A stretch of 8,338 nt of DNA from Emcibacter sp. GTDB lineage: Bacteria > Pseudomonadota > Alphaproteobacteria > Sphingomonadales > Emcibacteraceae. The stretch lies in assembly GCA_023142175.1 (NCBI GenBank), contig JAGLJX010000175.1, positions 1-8,338 of the forward strand, read 5' to 3'. The notes beneath the pieces are model-generated. The model ran no database searches, was not told where the DNA came from, and saw only the letters and a program-made list of their open reading frames with translations. Shown one piece after another: positions 1 through 6,820 of this stretch. Made by a program: the position numbers and the translations under genes. How positions within the stretch are numbered: the first letter of the stretch is position 1; the number at the start of each line of letters is the position of its first letter.

Positions 1-316
1 TCTTGGCATCATGCTCGTTAGAATCCTTGGTCATGGAAATCTCTGATAGACCAAGGTGACTGCCGCTATGCATGGAACCGGGTACGACAATCTTTCCCGT
101 AGCATCAATGATCTCCGCATCCGCAGGAATAATCACATTCTGCCCCACGGCCTTGATTTTTCCATCTTCAATCAAAATGGTGGCATTGCTAAGCGTACCT
201 TGCTTGCCAATGGTATGAACCGTACCGCCCTTAATGGCTAGTGTTTGAGCAAGAGCAATGTTTCCCATCAAAGAAACTGCGGCGGCAATGGTTATTTTCA
301 ATATTGAATTTCTCAT
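1..316 (-). CDS. Exported amidohydrolase-like protein, N-terminal part (cut by left edge)
   Basis: The first 105 codons read leftwards from ATG at 316 and remain open to the edge. The protein begins with a clear signal peptide (basic start, hydrophobic core about residues 6-20, likely cleavage after ALA at 21-23). It continues with the beta-rich N-terminal strands of the amidohydrolase superfamily (about 26-80: LAIKGGTVHTIG, ILIEDGKIKAVG, IIDATGKIVVPG). The start overlaps the stop of the preceding amidohydrolase as ATGA and has GGGAG 9 bases upstream, so translation is probably coupled. Oddity: where the neighbour has DVHSHLG, this protein has HSGSHLG (residues 83-89). The first metal-ligand histidine is therefore glycine, with another His two residues earlier. 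In such tandem pairs I recall the second member often having a degenerate metal site. It is probably periplasmic. The substrate is unknown, and the rest of the active site lies outside the window. Confidence 0.85.
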   Translation of the reverse strand, partial: MRNSILKITIAAAVSLMGNIALAQTLAIKGGTVHTIGKQGTLSNATILIEDGKIKAVGQNVIIPADAEIIDATGKIVVPGSMHSGSHLGLSEISMTKDSNEHDAK

Positions 317-1725
317 TGGTGCGCTCCCTTTGAATTATGTCCCAGTTCAAAATCACTCTGCCAATAGGTATCAGGATCATTGCGGTCATACAGTAACGCG
401 CCGTCAATAAAGACTTTCTCCGCCAGAGTATAGACACTGAAGGGATCGCCGGACCAGACAACCACATCGGCCATCTTGCCCGCCTCGAGGGAACCGGTTT
501 TATCATCAATTCCCAGCGCCTTGGCCGCATTAAGTGTCAACCATGTGAAGGCTTCAGCCTTGGTAATATCAATACCAACCTTCTTGCCATCGGCCCATGC
601 TTTGGCCGCTTCCTGATTTAACCGCTGAATACCTGTGGGATCATCAGAATGAACAATGGCACAGGCCCCGGCTTGGGCGACCATGGGGATATTCTCATCA
701 ACCCCGTCAAAGGCTTCCAGCTTAAACCCCCACCAGTCAGACCACATGGCGGAACAGACATTTTCCTTGGCCAGAATATCCGCTATCTTGTAGCTTTCCA
801 CCGCATGATGAAATGTGGATATTTTATAATTAAATTCATGGGCCATATTCATCATGGAGACCATTTCATCGGCTCTGTAACAATGATTATGGATCAGAAT
901 TTCACCCTCCAGAACCCCCAGCAAAGTATCCAGCTCAAGGTCTTGTGTAGGCGCTTTGGCATCTTCACCGGCGTTATAAGCGCGGGCGTAGCTATCCCAT
1001 TTATTTTTATAATCCCGCGCTTTGATCCAGGCTTTCCGGTATCCGGCCATATTGGCCATTCGCGTACTTGGCCCGCCTTTTTTACCATAAACCCGCTTTG
1101 GGTTTTCACCGCAGGCCATTTTCAAACCATAAGGCGCACCGGGAAATTTCATCCCCTCTCGGGTGCGGCTTGGCACATTTTTCAGCGTCACCCCGCGCCC
1201 ACCAATCAGGTTGGCTGAACCCGGCAGGACCTGCATTGCGGTAACGCCCCCTGCTATGGCTCTTGAAAACCCGGGGTCCTGTGGCCAGACAGAATGTTCC
1301 GCCCATACGTCTGCTGTTACGGGTCGCGTGGCCTCATTACCGTCCGACATGGACTTATGATGCGGCGATGCATAAACGCCCAAATGGGAATGAACATCTA
1401 TGATGCCCGGTGTCACCCATTTTCCGCTACCGTCAATAACCAGCGCACTATCAGGGATCACAAGATCAGACCCAACGGCTACGATCTTGCCATTCTCCAT
1501 CAAAACTGCGGCCCTTTCGAGCTGCACTCCGGTTCCGGTTAAAACGGTGGCATTTTTAATTACCGTCATGACAGAGGGAAAAGGCGCGTAGGTGCTGGGA
1601 TATGGATTTTTATTAATGACCACCAAGGGCCCGTGATCTTTAGCTGTTTTTTCTTCAGCAACCGCTGTTGACATAATAAACGCTGTTGCGGCAACTGCAA
1701 TGATTGTTCTTTTAATGAAATGCAT
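313..1725 (-). CDS. Secreted amidohydrolase (imidazolonepropionase-like, COG1228 type)
   Basis: A complete 470-aa metal-dependent hydrolase of the amidohydrolase superfamily. ATG at 1725 is preferred because GGGG lies 6 bases upstream; the in-frame ATG at 1737 has no ribosome site. From 1725, residues 1-23 form a signal peptide ending in AVA, so the enzyme is exported to the periplasm or anchored there. Visible motifs are the beta-strand region with ENGKIVAVGS, the metal motif H112-S-H114 in GIIDVHSHLG, a GVTAMQVLPGSANLIGG stretch, HNH (279-281), the FHH pair (306-307) and HSDDP (359-363), which carries the catalytic/metal aspartate. The C-terminus returns to the beta domain (GSLEAGKMADVVVW). 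The metal ligands look intact, so it is likely active, perhaps on a cyclic amide or a dipeptide. The substrate cannot be read from sequence. It is paired with a downstream paralogue. Confidence 0.93.
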   Translation of the reverse strand: MHFIKRTIIAVAATAFIMSTAVAEEKTAKDHGPLVVINKNPYPSTYAPFPSVMTVIKNATVLTGTGVQLERAAVLMENGKIVAVGSDLVIPDSALVIDGSGKWVTPGIIDVHSHLGVYASPHHKSMSDGNEATRPVTADVWAEHSVWPQDPGFSRAIAGGVTAMQVLPGSANLIGGRGVTLKNVPSRTREGMKFPGAPYGLKMACGENPKRVYGKKGGPSTRMANMAGYRKAWIKARDYKNKWDSYARAYNAGEDAKAPTQDLELDTLLGVLEGEILIHNHCYRADEMVSMMNMAHEFNYKISTFHHAVESYKIADILAKENVCSAMWSDWWGFKLEAFDGVDENIPMVAQAGACAIVHSDDPTGIQRLNQEAAKAWADGKKVGIDITKAEAFTWLTLNAAKALGIDDKTGSLEAGKMADVVVWSGDPFSVYTLAEKVFIDGALLYDRNDPDTYWQSDFELGHNSKGAHQ

Positions 1726-1977
1726 AATTATCCCCATGATTAAATTTATTATTATTTCTATCGGTGGGAAATATTAACAGACAATAGTTGAAGGTTCAAA
1801 TAACAAATACGAGAGAAGAATACAAAAATATAAATTTCTCTGATCCACAACAATAAATACGCCATATACCAATATCTGTCTAAGGAGACTACGCTTAAAG
1901 CTATTCTTGAAATTAATAGGTCCTGCCCGCAGATATTGCCTGTGAAATATTATCCACTTGGGAAATAAGTATATAAA
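1726..1977. other. AT-rich spacer between gcrA and the amidohydrolase pair
   Basis: These 252 bases separate gcrA from the next gene on the same strand. I see no convincing ORF, tRNA or strong terminator hairpin. The stretch is clearly more AT-rich than the flanking genes and probably holds the promoter of the amidohydrolase pair (minus strand), but no box pair is good enough to call. A 9-mer at 1950-1958 (TTATCCACT) differs by one base from a consensus DnaA box. At this length such a match is expected by chance. Confidence 0.6.
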
Positions 1978-2421
1978 TTATCTTACCGGTGTTGCGGAAA
2001 TGCGGCCCCGGTTGGTGCGGCGGTCCCGACGTGGCTGCTGCACCTGATAGGCCTGCTGGCAATGCTCCGGACAATAAGGAAATGCTGCCACCGATGGCTT
2101 GCCACAAAAATGGAAGTCCACTTCTCCCGGATGTCCAATGGGCCATTTGCATATTCTCTCGGTCAGTTCCAGCAGAGACACCTTGCCGCCATGGGCCTTG
2201 GCCTTGGGTAGCGCTGTCTTTTTCTCGACCGCTTTTCTGGCCTTCTTCTTCGGATCCTTTTTCACGGGGGACGGACGTGAGGCAAGATGCATACGATGAG
2301 CCTTGCCTATAACAGCATTGCGTGTAACACCTTCGGCAAGTTCCTTGGCAATCTGGCTGGCGCTTAAGCCCTTGTCCCAGAGTTCCCGTAATTTTGCGAC
2401 CCGTTCATCAGTCCATGCCAT
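1978..2421 (-). CDS. gcrA: GcrA cell-cycle regulator
   Basis: A complete 147-aa protein recognisable as GcrA. In Caulobacter this factor binds sigma-70 RNA polymerase and activates promoters carrying CcrM-methylated GANTC sites, linking replication to division genes. The N-terminus (about 1-46) is the conserved helix-turn-helix: MAWTDERVAKLRELW, then GLSASQIAKEL, then TRNAVIGKAHRMHL. A basic Lys/Pro-rich linker follows (about 50-80). The C-terminal sigma-interacting part is conserved: C91-K-W-P-I-G, then FHFCGKP (104-110), then FPYCPEHCQQAYQ (114-126), a Cys/His-rich patch. The length is slightly below the Caulobacter protein. AAGGA sits 9 bases before the ATG, which supports this start. It is divergent from the ABC-2 permease gene. 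Confidence 0.97.
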   Translation of the reverse strand: MAWTDERVAKLRELWDKGLSASQIAKELAEGVTRNAVIGKAHRMHLASRPSPVKKDPKKKARKAVEKKTALPKAKAHGGKVSLLELTERICKWPIGHPGEVDFHFCGKPSVAAFPYCPEHCQQAYQVQQPRRDRRTNRGRISATPVR

Positions 2422-2453
2422 GGTTCGTAATCCTTGCTCATCGGTAAGTTCAA

Positions 2454-2462
2454 TTATCCAGA
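2454..2462 (+). promoter_or_regulatory. DnaA-box-like 9-mer upstream of gcrA
   Basis: TTATCCAGA matches the DnaA box consensus TTATCCACA at 8 of 9 positions and lies 33 bases upstream of the gcrA start codon. In Caulobacter, DnaA is reported to activate gcrA, which makes the position suggestive. One- or two-off matches are common by chance, and this one overlaps the first hairpin at 2458-2478. Treat it as a candidate only. Confidence 0.3.
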
Positions 2463-2478
2463 GCGTTTTACACTCTGG
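2458..2478. repeat. Inverted repeat 1 in the gcrA/ABC divergent region
   Basis: A perfect 6-bp inverted repeat: CCAGAG at 2458-2463 and CTCTGG at 2473-2478 around a 9-base loop. It lies 37 to 57 bases upstream of the gcrA start, so it may fall in the gcrA leader RNA or act as an operator. There is no T-run on either side that would make a standard terminator. Confidence 0.5.
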
Positions 2479-2482
2479 CTTG

Positions 2483-2502
2483 CAGTAGATGTTGTTCTAC
2501 TG
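2483..2502. repeat. Inverted repeat 2 in the gcrA/ABC divergent region
   Basis: A perfect 7-bp inverted repeat: CAGTAGA at 2483-2489 and TCTACTG at 2496-2502 around a 6-base loop. Two further outer A-T pairs follow after one G-T mismatch. It starts four bases after the previous hairpin. On the plus strand it is followed by TAAAAATGG, so it is not a strong terminator. A dyad-symmetric operator or a structured leader for gcrA are the likely readings. Confidence 0.55.
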
Positions 2503-2529
2503 TAAAAATGGCTCAAACAAAAGATAAAA

Positions 2530-2534
2530 GAATC
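2530..2534. promoter_or_regulatory. GANTC (CcrM methylation) site in the divergent region
   Basis: GAATC lies 18 bases before the ABC permease start and about 109 bases before the gcrA start. GANTC is the target of the alphaproteobacterial methylase CcrM, and GcrA acts at methylated sites, so a site between these genes could matter for either promoter. GANTC also occurs elsewhere in the window, for example at 6597 and 6604, so location is the only support. Confidence 0.3.
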
Positions 2535-2551
2535 ACGAAAGACTGTAACTT

Positions 2552-3376
2552 ATGAAAAACCAATGGACCATTGGCCAGAATCTCCCCACCTTTGGGGAAA
2601 AAAGAATTGGGACCATAAACTGGCTGGGTGTCTGGACACTTTATACCAAGGAAGTCCGCCGCTTTCTCAAAGTCGTTGGTCAGACCGTGCTGTCCCCCGT
2701 GATCACAACTGCCCTGTTCATGACCATATTCACCATCGCGCTCGGCGGCAGTGGCCGCTATGTTGGTGACGTGGCCTTTAGCCTGTTTCTGGCACCGGGT
2801 CTGGTGATCATGGCAGTATTACAGAATTCTTTTGCCAATACGATCTCCAGCCTGATGACCTCCAAGATGCAGGGTAATATTGTCGATCTTCTGCTGGCCC
2901 CGCTTGGCCCCGGTGAAATGACGCTGGCCTTCACGCTGGCGGCGGTAACGCGGGCGTTCCTCGTGGGCCTGTTCGTTACATTCTCCATGTTTATGTTTGT
3001 GGACCTGAGCTTTCCTAATATCTGGGCCTTGTTTTATTTTGGCATCTCGGCGGCGATTATGCTGGCTTTACTGGGTATTATGGCCGGAATATGGGCCGAC
3101 AAATGGGAACAAAGTTCAAGCATTACAAATTTTATCATCGTGCCTTTATCATTTCTGTCCGGCACATTTTATTCCATCGAACGCCTGCCGGGCATCTGGC
3201 ATGACATCAGCCAGCTCAATCCGTTTTTCTATCTGATTGATGGCTTTCGTTATGGTATCATTGACCATGCTGATGGAAACCTCGTTGTCGGGGTGATTTA
3301 TATTGCTGTCCTGAATATTATTTTAGGGCTGATTTGCTACCGTATGTTCAGCACAGGCTATAAGTTGCGCCCATAG
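2552..3376 (+). CDS. ABC-2 type transporter permease
   Basis: A 274-aa integral inner-membrane protein of the ABC-2 exporter family (YadH/NodJ type). It has a cytoplasmic N-terminal segment (about 1-40) including the coupling-type sequence LYTKEVRRFLK. Six hydrophobic segments follow at roughly 43-65, 75-93, 123-148, 156-181, 190-207 and 244-266. The family signature PLSFLSGTFYSIERLP (198-213) plus NPFFYLIDGFRYG (223-235) is well preserved. Such permeases dimerise and need a cytoplasmic ATPase; none is encoded here, so the partner must lie elsewhere. The ribosome site is weak (no clear GGAG before the ATG). It precedes argD by 49 bases on the same strand and could be cotranscribed with it. 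The substrate is unknown. Confidence 0.92.
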   Translation: MKNQWTIGQNLPTFGEKRIGTINWLGVWTLYTKEVRRFLKVVGQTVLSPVITTALFMTIFTIALGGSGRYVGDVAFSLFLAPGLVIMAVLQNSFANTISSLMTSKMQGNIVDLLLAPLGPGEMTLAFTLAAVTRAFLVGLFVTFSMFMFVDLSFPNIWALFYFGISAAIMLALLGIMAGIWADKWEQSSSITNFIIVPLSFLSGTFYSIERLPGIWHDISQLNPFFYLIDGFRYGIIDHADGNLVVGVIYIAVLNIILGLICYRMFSTGYKLRP

Positions 3377-3425
3377 TTTTTTTGTTGTATTGACAGTCCC
3401 CGATTAAAAAAAGTTGAGAGTAAGC

Positions 3426-4664
3426 ATGAAAAACAGCCGCAATGACAATATGGATGAGAGTATCATTCCGCCAGTCTTGCCAACCTATGCTAGGACAGAC
3501 CTTGCCATTGAATATGGCAAAGGCGTCTATGCTTATGACCAAAGTGGCAAGGAATATCTGGATTTTGGCTGTGGGATCGGCGTGAATAATCTGGGTTTTT
3601 GTCACCCGGAACTGGTCAAGACCATCACGGAGCAAGCGGGCAAAGTCTGGCACACCTCCAATGTCTACCGCATACCGGGGCAGGAAAAACTGGCACAGAG
3701 GTTCGCGGACAACACCTTTGCCGACACCATGTTTTTCACCAATTCCGGTGCCGAAGCCGTTGAATGTGCCATGAAAATGGCGCGGCGCTATCATGATGAA
3801 AACGAAGAACCGGAACGCTACCGGATCATAACTTTCGAAGGCTGCTTCCACGGTCGGACGCTGGCGACCATCGCCGCCTCTGGTCAGGAAAAACTGGTCA
3901 AGGGCTTTGGCCCCATGATGGACGCCTTTGATCATGTGCCTTTTTATCGGGATATGAGCAAGGTGGAAGCCGCCATCACCCATGAGACCGCGGCCATCAT
4001 GATTGAGCCTGTGCTTGGCGAAGGCGGTATCCGGCAAGTGTCCAGTGACAATATGCAAATTCTAAGAGATTTATGTGACAAACACGACATTTTACTGATC
4101 TTTGATGAAGTGCAATGCGGCATGGGACGGACGGAAAAGCTGTTCACCTATCAGCATAGCAATATCAGCCCCGACATTCTCTGCGCGGCAAAAGGTATCG
4201 GCGGTGGGTTTCCGCTTGGCGCCTGTATGGCCACCGAAGAAGTTGGTCGTTGCATGAAAGCGGGTAGTCACGGCTCCACTTACGGTGGCAATCCCATGGC
4301 AATGGCTATTGGTAACAAGGTACTGGATATCATCCTTGCCGACGGTTTCTTCGATCATGTGGAGAAAATGTCCTATGACCTTAGAAAAGGCCTGATGACA
4401 TTGCGCCATAATTACCCTAACGTCATTGAACTGGTGCGGGGCATAGGACTTATGCTGGGATTGAAGCTTAAGGTTGAGCCATCCGTTTTTGTTACCAAAG
4501 CCCTCAAATATGGGCTATTAGTTGTGGGCGCGGCGGATAATACGGTACGGTTGCTACCACCCCTTATTATCGAAAAAGAGCATATTGACGAGGCCCTCAA
4601 AAAGATGGCTAAAATATGCGCAGAAATTGAAAAGGAACTGCCCGAACCGCAGTCTGATGAATAA
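3426..4664 (+). CDS. argD: Acetylornithine aminotransferase
   Basis: A 412-aa class-III PLP-dependent aminotransferase. It converts N-acetylglutamate semialdehyde to N-acetylornithine in arginine synthesis in the cytoplasm, and many homologues also serve lysine synthesis. Numbered from ATG 3426, it shows VLPTYAR near the N-terminus, [21 protein letters not shown] (44-64), the PLP phosphate loop SGAEA (107-111), FHGRT (141-145), [12 protein letters not shown] (225-236) with the PLP-nitrogen aspartate D227, and the Schiff-base lysine K256 in [16 protein letters not shown] 3426 is chosen because GAGAG precedes it by 5 bases; an in-frame TTG at 3414 and an ATG at 3450 are alternatives. Its stop overlaps the argF start by one base (TAATG), so the two are an operon. 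Confidence 0.95.
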   Translation: MKNSRNDNMDESIIPPVLPTYARTDLAIEYGKGVYAYDQSGKEYLDFGCGIGVNNLGFCHPELVKTITEQAGKVWHTSNVYRIPGQEKLAQRFADNTFADTMFFTNSGAEAVECAMKMARRYHDENEEPERYRIITFEGCFHGRTLATIAASGQEKLVKGFGPMMDAFDHVPFYRDMSKVEAAITHETAAIMIEPVLGEGGIRQVSSDNMQILRDLCDKHDILLIFDEVQCGMGRTEKLFTYQHSNISPDILCAAKGIGGGFPLGACMATEEVGRCMKAGSHGSTYGGNPMAMAIGNKVLDIILADGFFDHVEKMSYDLRKGLMTLRHNYPNVIELVRGIGLMLGLKLKVEPSVFVTKALKYGLLVVGAADNTVRLLPPLIIEKEHIDEALKKMAKICAEIEKELPEPQSDE

Positions 4665-5617
4665 TGAGCAATTTTAAACTGAAAGCCCCCTTCAGGCATT
4701 TTCTTGACCTCGCCGCCCTTGACCAGTCTGAGGCCCGTGAGATCATTGAAAAGGCCAAGGCACTGAAAGCCACCGCTACCGAAGACGGGCACGGCAAGGG
4801 GTTCATTCATCCCGACCGACCTCTGGCGGATAAAAGCCTTGCTATGGTTTTTGAAAAACCCTCGACCCGCACCAGAGTATCTTTTGAAATGTCCATCCAT
4901 CAGCTCGGCGGCACCGCCATCGTGCTACAGGGGAATGATATGCAGATGGGACGGGGTGAAACCGTGTCCGATACCGCGCAGGTCTTATCGGGATTTGTCG
5001 ATGCCGTCATGCTGCGGGCCGACAGCCACGAAGCTCTCTTGGAAATGGCCGCCCATGCCACGGTTCCGGTGATCAACGCGCTGACCGATTTTTCCCACCC
5101 CTGTCAGGTGATGGCGGATGTGCTTACCTTTGAGGAGCATCGCGGCTCTATCAAAGGCAAAAAAATTGCATGGTCCGGCGATGGCAATAATGTGGCGGTT
5201 TCTTGGATTCATGCGGCGGTATTGTTTGACTGCGAGCTTGTTCTGGCCTGCCCGAAAGAATTCTGCCCGCCGACACAGGTTCTGGAATGGGCCAATAATA
5301 ATGGCGGCAGAGTTACCCTGACCCATGACCCGGATGAGGCGGCAAAAGACGCCGACTGTATCATCACCGACACATGGATATCCATGGGTGATACGGACGT
5401 GGATGAACGCATCGCCATTCTGACACCCTTTCAGGTCAACCGGAAACTGATCCAGTCGGCTAAGAAAGACAGCCTGTTCATGCATTGCCTGCCAGCGCAT
5501 CGGGGCGAAGAGGTCACCGATGAAGTCATCGACGGCCCGCAGTCTGTTATCTGGGACGAAGCGGAAAACCGCCTTCACATCCAGAAAAGCATACTGATGT
5601 GGTGTTTCGGGAAATAA
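4664..5617 (+). CDS. argF: Ornithine carbamoyltransferase (anabolic)
   Basis: A 317-aa enzyme that joins carbamoyl phosphate and ornithine to give citrulline in the cytoplasm. All family motifs are present: the carbamoyl-phosphate loop STRTR at 67-71 in [14 protein letters not shown]120-S-H in the region before the second domain, HPCQ at 145-148, the ornithine-binding SMGD at 240-243, and [11 protein letters not shown] at 274-284 with the reactive cysteine C275. The length is normal for the family (about 305-335). It starts on the last base of the argD stop and ends 2 bp before hslO. Pairing with argD indicates the biosynthetic rather than the deiminase-pathway enzyme. Confidence 0.97.
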   Translation: MSNFKLKAPFRHFLDLAALDQSEAREIIEKAKALKATATEDGHGKGFIHPDRPLADKSLAMVFEKPSTRTRVSFEMSIHQLGGTAIVLQGNDMQMGRGETVSDTAQVLSGFVDAVMLRADSHEALLEMAAHATVPVINALTDFSHPCQVMADVLTFEEHRGSIKGKKIAWSGDGNNVAVSWIHAAVLFDCELVLACPKEFCPPTQVLEWANNNGGRVTLTHDPDEAAKDADCIITDTWISMGDTDVDERIAILTPFQVNRKLIQSAKKDSLFMHCLPAHRGEEVTDEVIDGPQSVIWDEAENRLHIQKSILMWCFGK

Positions 5618-5619
5618 AT

Positions 5620-6492
5620 ATGACCCCGATTTATAGTGACAGCTGCCTTGCCTTCCAGATCGAAGGACAGGACATCAAAGGCCGGATTATCCGGCTGGAT
5701 AAAGTGTTGAATGAGGTTCTGGGTAATCATAATTACTCCGATGAGGTCAAGCAGCAACTGGGGCAGGCCATGGCCCTGTCTGCCATGCTCGGCAGCATGA
5801 TGAAATTTGAGGGTATCCTCACATTGCAGGTCAAAAGTGACGGTATGATCCGTAATCTGGTCAGTGACTTCTCCACCGATGGCAATGGCGCCGGTGTAGT
5901 GCGCGGCTATTGCGGCGCAGACGAAGATAGCTCACCGCTCTGGGGGGACGGACAGCTTATGATCACCATTGATCAGGGCCAATATATGGACCGTTATCAG
6001 GGCATCGTAAAGCTGGAAGGCAACAGCCTGAAAAAATCCGCAGAAGAATATTTCCAGACCTCAGAACAACTCCCCACTCACCTGATGATCAGCTGTGACA
6101 AGGGTGCGGATGGAAGATGGACGGCGGCGGCAATCATGATTCAGCATCTGGCGCGAAATACCGCCGATGAAATCAAAGATGACAGCCAGAAAGAAGATCA
6201 CTGGACCACGGCAAGTATTTTGCTGTCCAGCATCAAAACGTCAGAGCTTCTGGATAATGGTCTGTCCTTACAGGATTTATTGCTCAGGCTTTATCATGAT
6301 AGCGGTGTGCGGGTTTTCACTGCCACCGAAATGAATACGGGCTGTCGTTGTTCCGATAAGAAACTCCGCACCGTGCTTGCCAGTTTCACCCCGCAGGAGT
6401 TAGCTGAATGTGCCGAAGACGGCGTGATCACCATGACCTGCGAATTCTGCACGACAGATCATAAATTTGAGTTGAAAAAGCTGATCAACTGA
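5620..6492 (+). CDS. hslO: Redox-regulated chaperone Hsp33
   Basis: A 290-aa Hsp33 homologue, a cytoplasmic holdase that is inactive when reduced with zinc bound and is activated by disulfide formation under oxidative and heat stress. The C-terminal zinc switch is intact: from ATG 5620, C242-R-C244 and C274-E-F-C277, a CXC-X29-CXXC pattern close to the E. coli spacing. The N-terminal core includes GQAMALSAMLGSMMKFEGILTLQ and VRGYCG typical of the family. ATG 5620 is favoured because GGGA lies 7 bases upstream; an upstream in-frame ATG at 5599 would overlap argF by 19 bases. It is the last gene of the tight argD-argF-hslO run. Confidence 0.95.
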   Translation: MTPIYSDSCLAFQIEGQDIKGRIIRLDKVLNEVLGNHNYSDEVKQQLGQAMALSAMLGSMMKFEGILTLQVKSDGMIRNLVSDFSTDGNGAGVVRGYCGADEDSSPLWGDGQLMITIDQGQYMDRYQGIVKLEGNSLKKSAEEYFQTSEQLPTHLMISCDKGADGRWTAAAIMIQHLARNTADEIKDDSQKEDHWTTASILLSSIKTSELLDNGLSLQDLLLRLYHDSGVRVFTATEMNTGCRCSDKKLRTVLASFTPQELAECAEDGVITMTCEFCTTDHKFELKKLIN

Positions 6493-6494
6493 GT

Positions 6495-6510
6495 GTGGGC
6501 CTAGGTCCAC
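6495..6510. repeat. Short near-perfect palindrome just after hslO
   Basis: Two bases after the hslO stop, GTGGGCCTAGGTCCAC reads as its own reverse complement except for one G-T pair (a wobble pair in RNA). No T-run follows, so it is at best a weak or factor-dependent terminator. It could instead stabilise the 3' end of the operon transcript. Confidence 0.4.
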
Positions 6511-6516
6511 CTCTCC

Positions 6517-6577
6517 GTCATTCCCATGCGCCCCTTTGTCATCCCCGCGCCCCCTTTGTCATTCCCGCGACCCCCTT
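6517..6577. repeat. Three tandem 20-21 bp copies of the REP outer end
   Basis: Three consecutive units start at 6517 (21 bp), 6538 (20 bp) and 6558 (20 bp). Each begins GTCATtCCC, mostly followed by GCG, then a C-rich stretch and CTT or TTT. A fourth copy of the same head starts at 6578 and is the left arm of the complete REP-like element. The units look like truncated heads of that element multiplied in tandem. Confidence 0.8.
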
Positions 6578-6679
6578 GTCATTCCCGCGCAGGCGGGAAT
6601 CCAGACTCTTTTTAATTATCAACCCGTTATACTTCATTCAACCGACCCTTAACTGGATTCCCGCCTGCGCGGGAATGAC
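6578..6679. repeat. REP-like element: two 27-bp perfect inverted arms
   Basis: The left arm (6578-6604) and right arm (6653-6679) are exact reverse complements over 27 bases, separated by 48 AT-rich bases. Each arm is itself a small hairpin: in the left arm ATTCCCGC (6581-6588) and GCGGGAAT (6593-6600) flank a GCAG loop. The GTCATTCCCGCG...GGCGGGAATCCAG sequence belongs to a widespread bacterial intergenic repeat that often appears in false proteins as RRRESR and IPACAGMT. Such paired elements are presumed to be non-autonomous mobile repeats or transcript-end structures. No transposase is present here. It may also terminate or protect the argDF-hslO transcript. Confidence 0.9.
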
Positions 6680-6779
6680 GATCAAAGCCGGAGAAATATT
6701 AAAATGTTTGCGGCACCCTATTTAAAGCAGATTTTGAAATATCCTTGATTAATTATTATCAAAAGATTAATTTTACCAG
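6680..6779. other. AT-rich spacer between the REP element and the GFA leader
   Basis: There is no gene here. The whole gap from 6493 to 6878 is accounted for by the repeats and promoter signals listed separately. Within this part the only pattern I see is an 8-base direct repeat, GATTAATT, at 6747-6754 and 6765-6772 (18-base period). It may be a tandem binding site or simply AT-rich sequence. Confidence 0.4.
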
Positions 6780-6807
6780 TGACCGCTTCCGACCCAAAGC
6801 GGACACT
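6780..6807. repeat. 28-nt hairpin repeat, copy A (left of the GFA gene)
   Basis: An imperfect palindrome beginning TGACCGCTT and ending AAGCGGACACT. The arms TGaCCGCTT / AAGCGGACA pair at 8 of 9 positions around a short C-rich loop. It matches copy B at 7461-7488 at 21 of 28 positions in the same orientation. It resembles a short TGTCCGCTT...AAGCGGACA intergenic repeat that I recall from proteobacterial genomes (not verified here). Confidence 0.6.
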
Positions 6808-6820
6808 TGCGGATAAGTGT
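6803..6820. repeat. Perfect 6-bp inverted repeat upstream of the GFA gene
   Basis: ACACTT (6803-6808) and AAGTGT (6815-6820) flank GCGGAT. It overlaps the right end of repeat copy A and reaches the candidate -35 region. It could be an operator, or an alternative fold of the repeat. Confidence 0.4.

Noticed and set aside
649..1218. 189-codon plus-strand frame inside the amidohydrolase gene
   Set aside because: It lies antisense to a gene with clear family motifs, has no recognisable domain and no ribosome site; a shadow frame.
1950..1958. Second DnaA-like box downstream of gcrA
   Set aside because: It matches 8 of 9 but about one or two such matches are expected by chance in a window of this length, and no cluster or origin-like feature surrounds it.
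3374..3425. Terminator or promoter between the permease and argD
   Set aside because: A T-run (3377-3383) and a TTGACA (3390-3395) are present, but there is no stem before the T-run and no -10 box at 16-18 bases from TTGACA.
3348..4058. 236-codon minus-strand frame over argD
   Set aside because: Antisense to argD with its PLP motifs; no known domain. Long because of the codon bias of argD.
4985..5578. 197-codon minus-strand frame over argF
   Set aside because: Antisense shadow of a fully conserved argF; low-complexity composition and no family resemblance.
6517..6604. CRISPR-like regular spacing of about 20 bp units
   Set aside because: The units abut with no unique spacers, and there are no cas genes. 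It is a simple tandem repeat of a REP head.
6597..6660. Cluster of GANTC methylation sites in the REP element
   Set aside because: Two of the three sites are fixed parts of the inverted arms, so they follow from the repeat sequence rather than from selection at this locus.
6495..6725. Open reading frame of 76 codons on the plus strand after hslO
   Set aside because: Its translation contains the RRRESR and IPACAGMT strings that arise when a REP element is read as protein; it spans the whole repeat and has no ribosome site.
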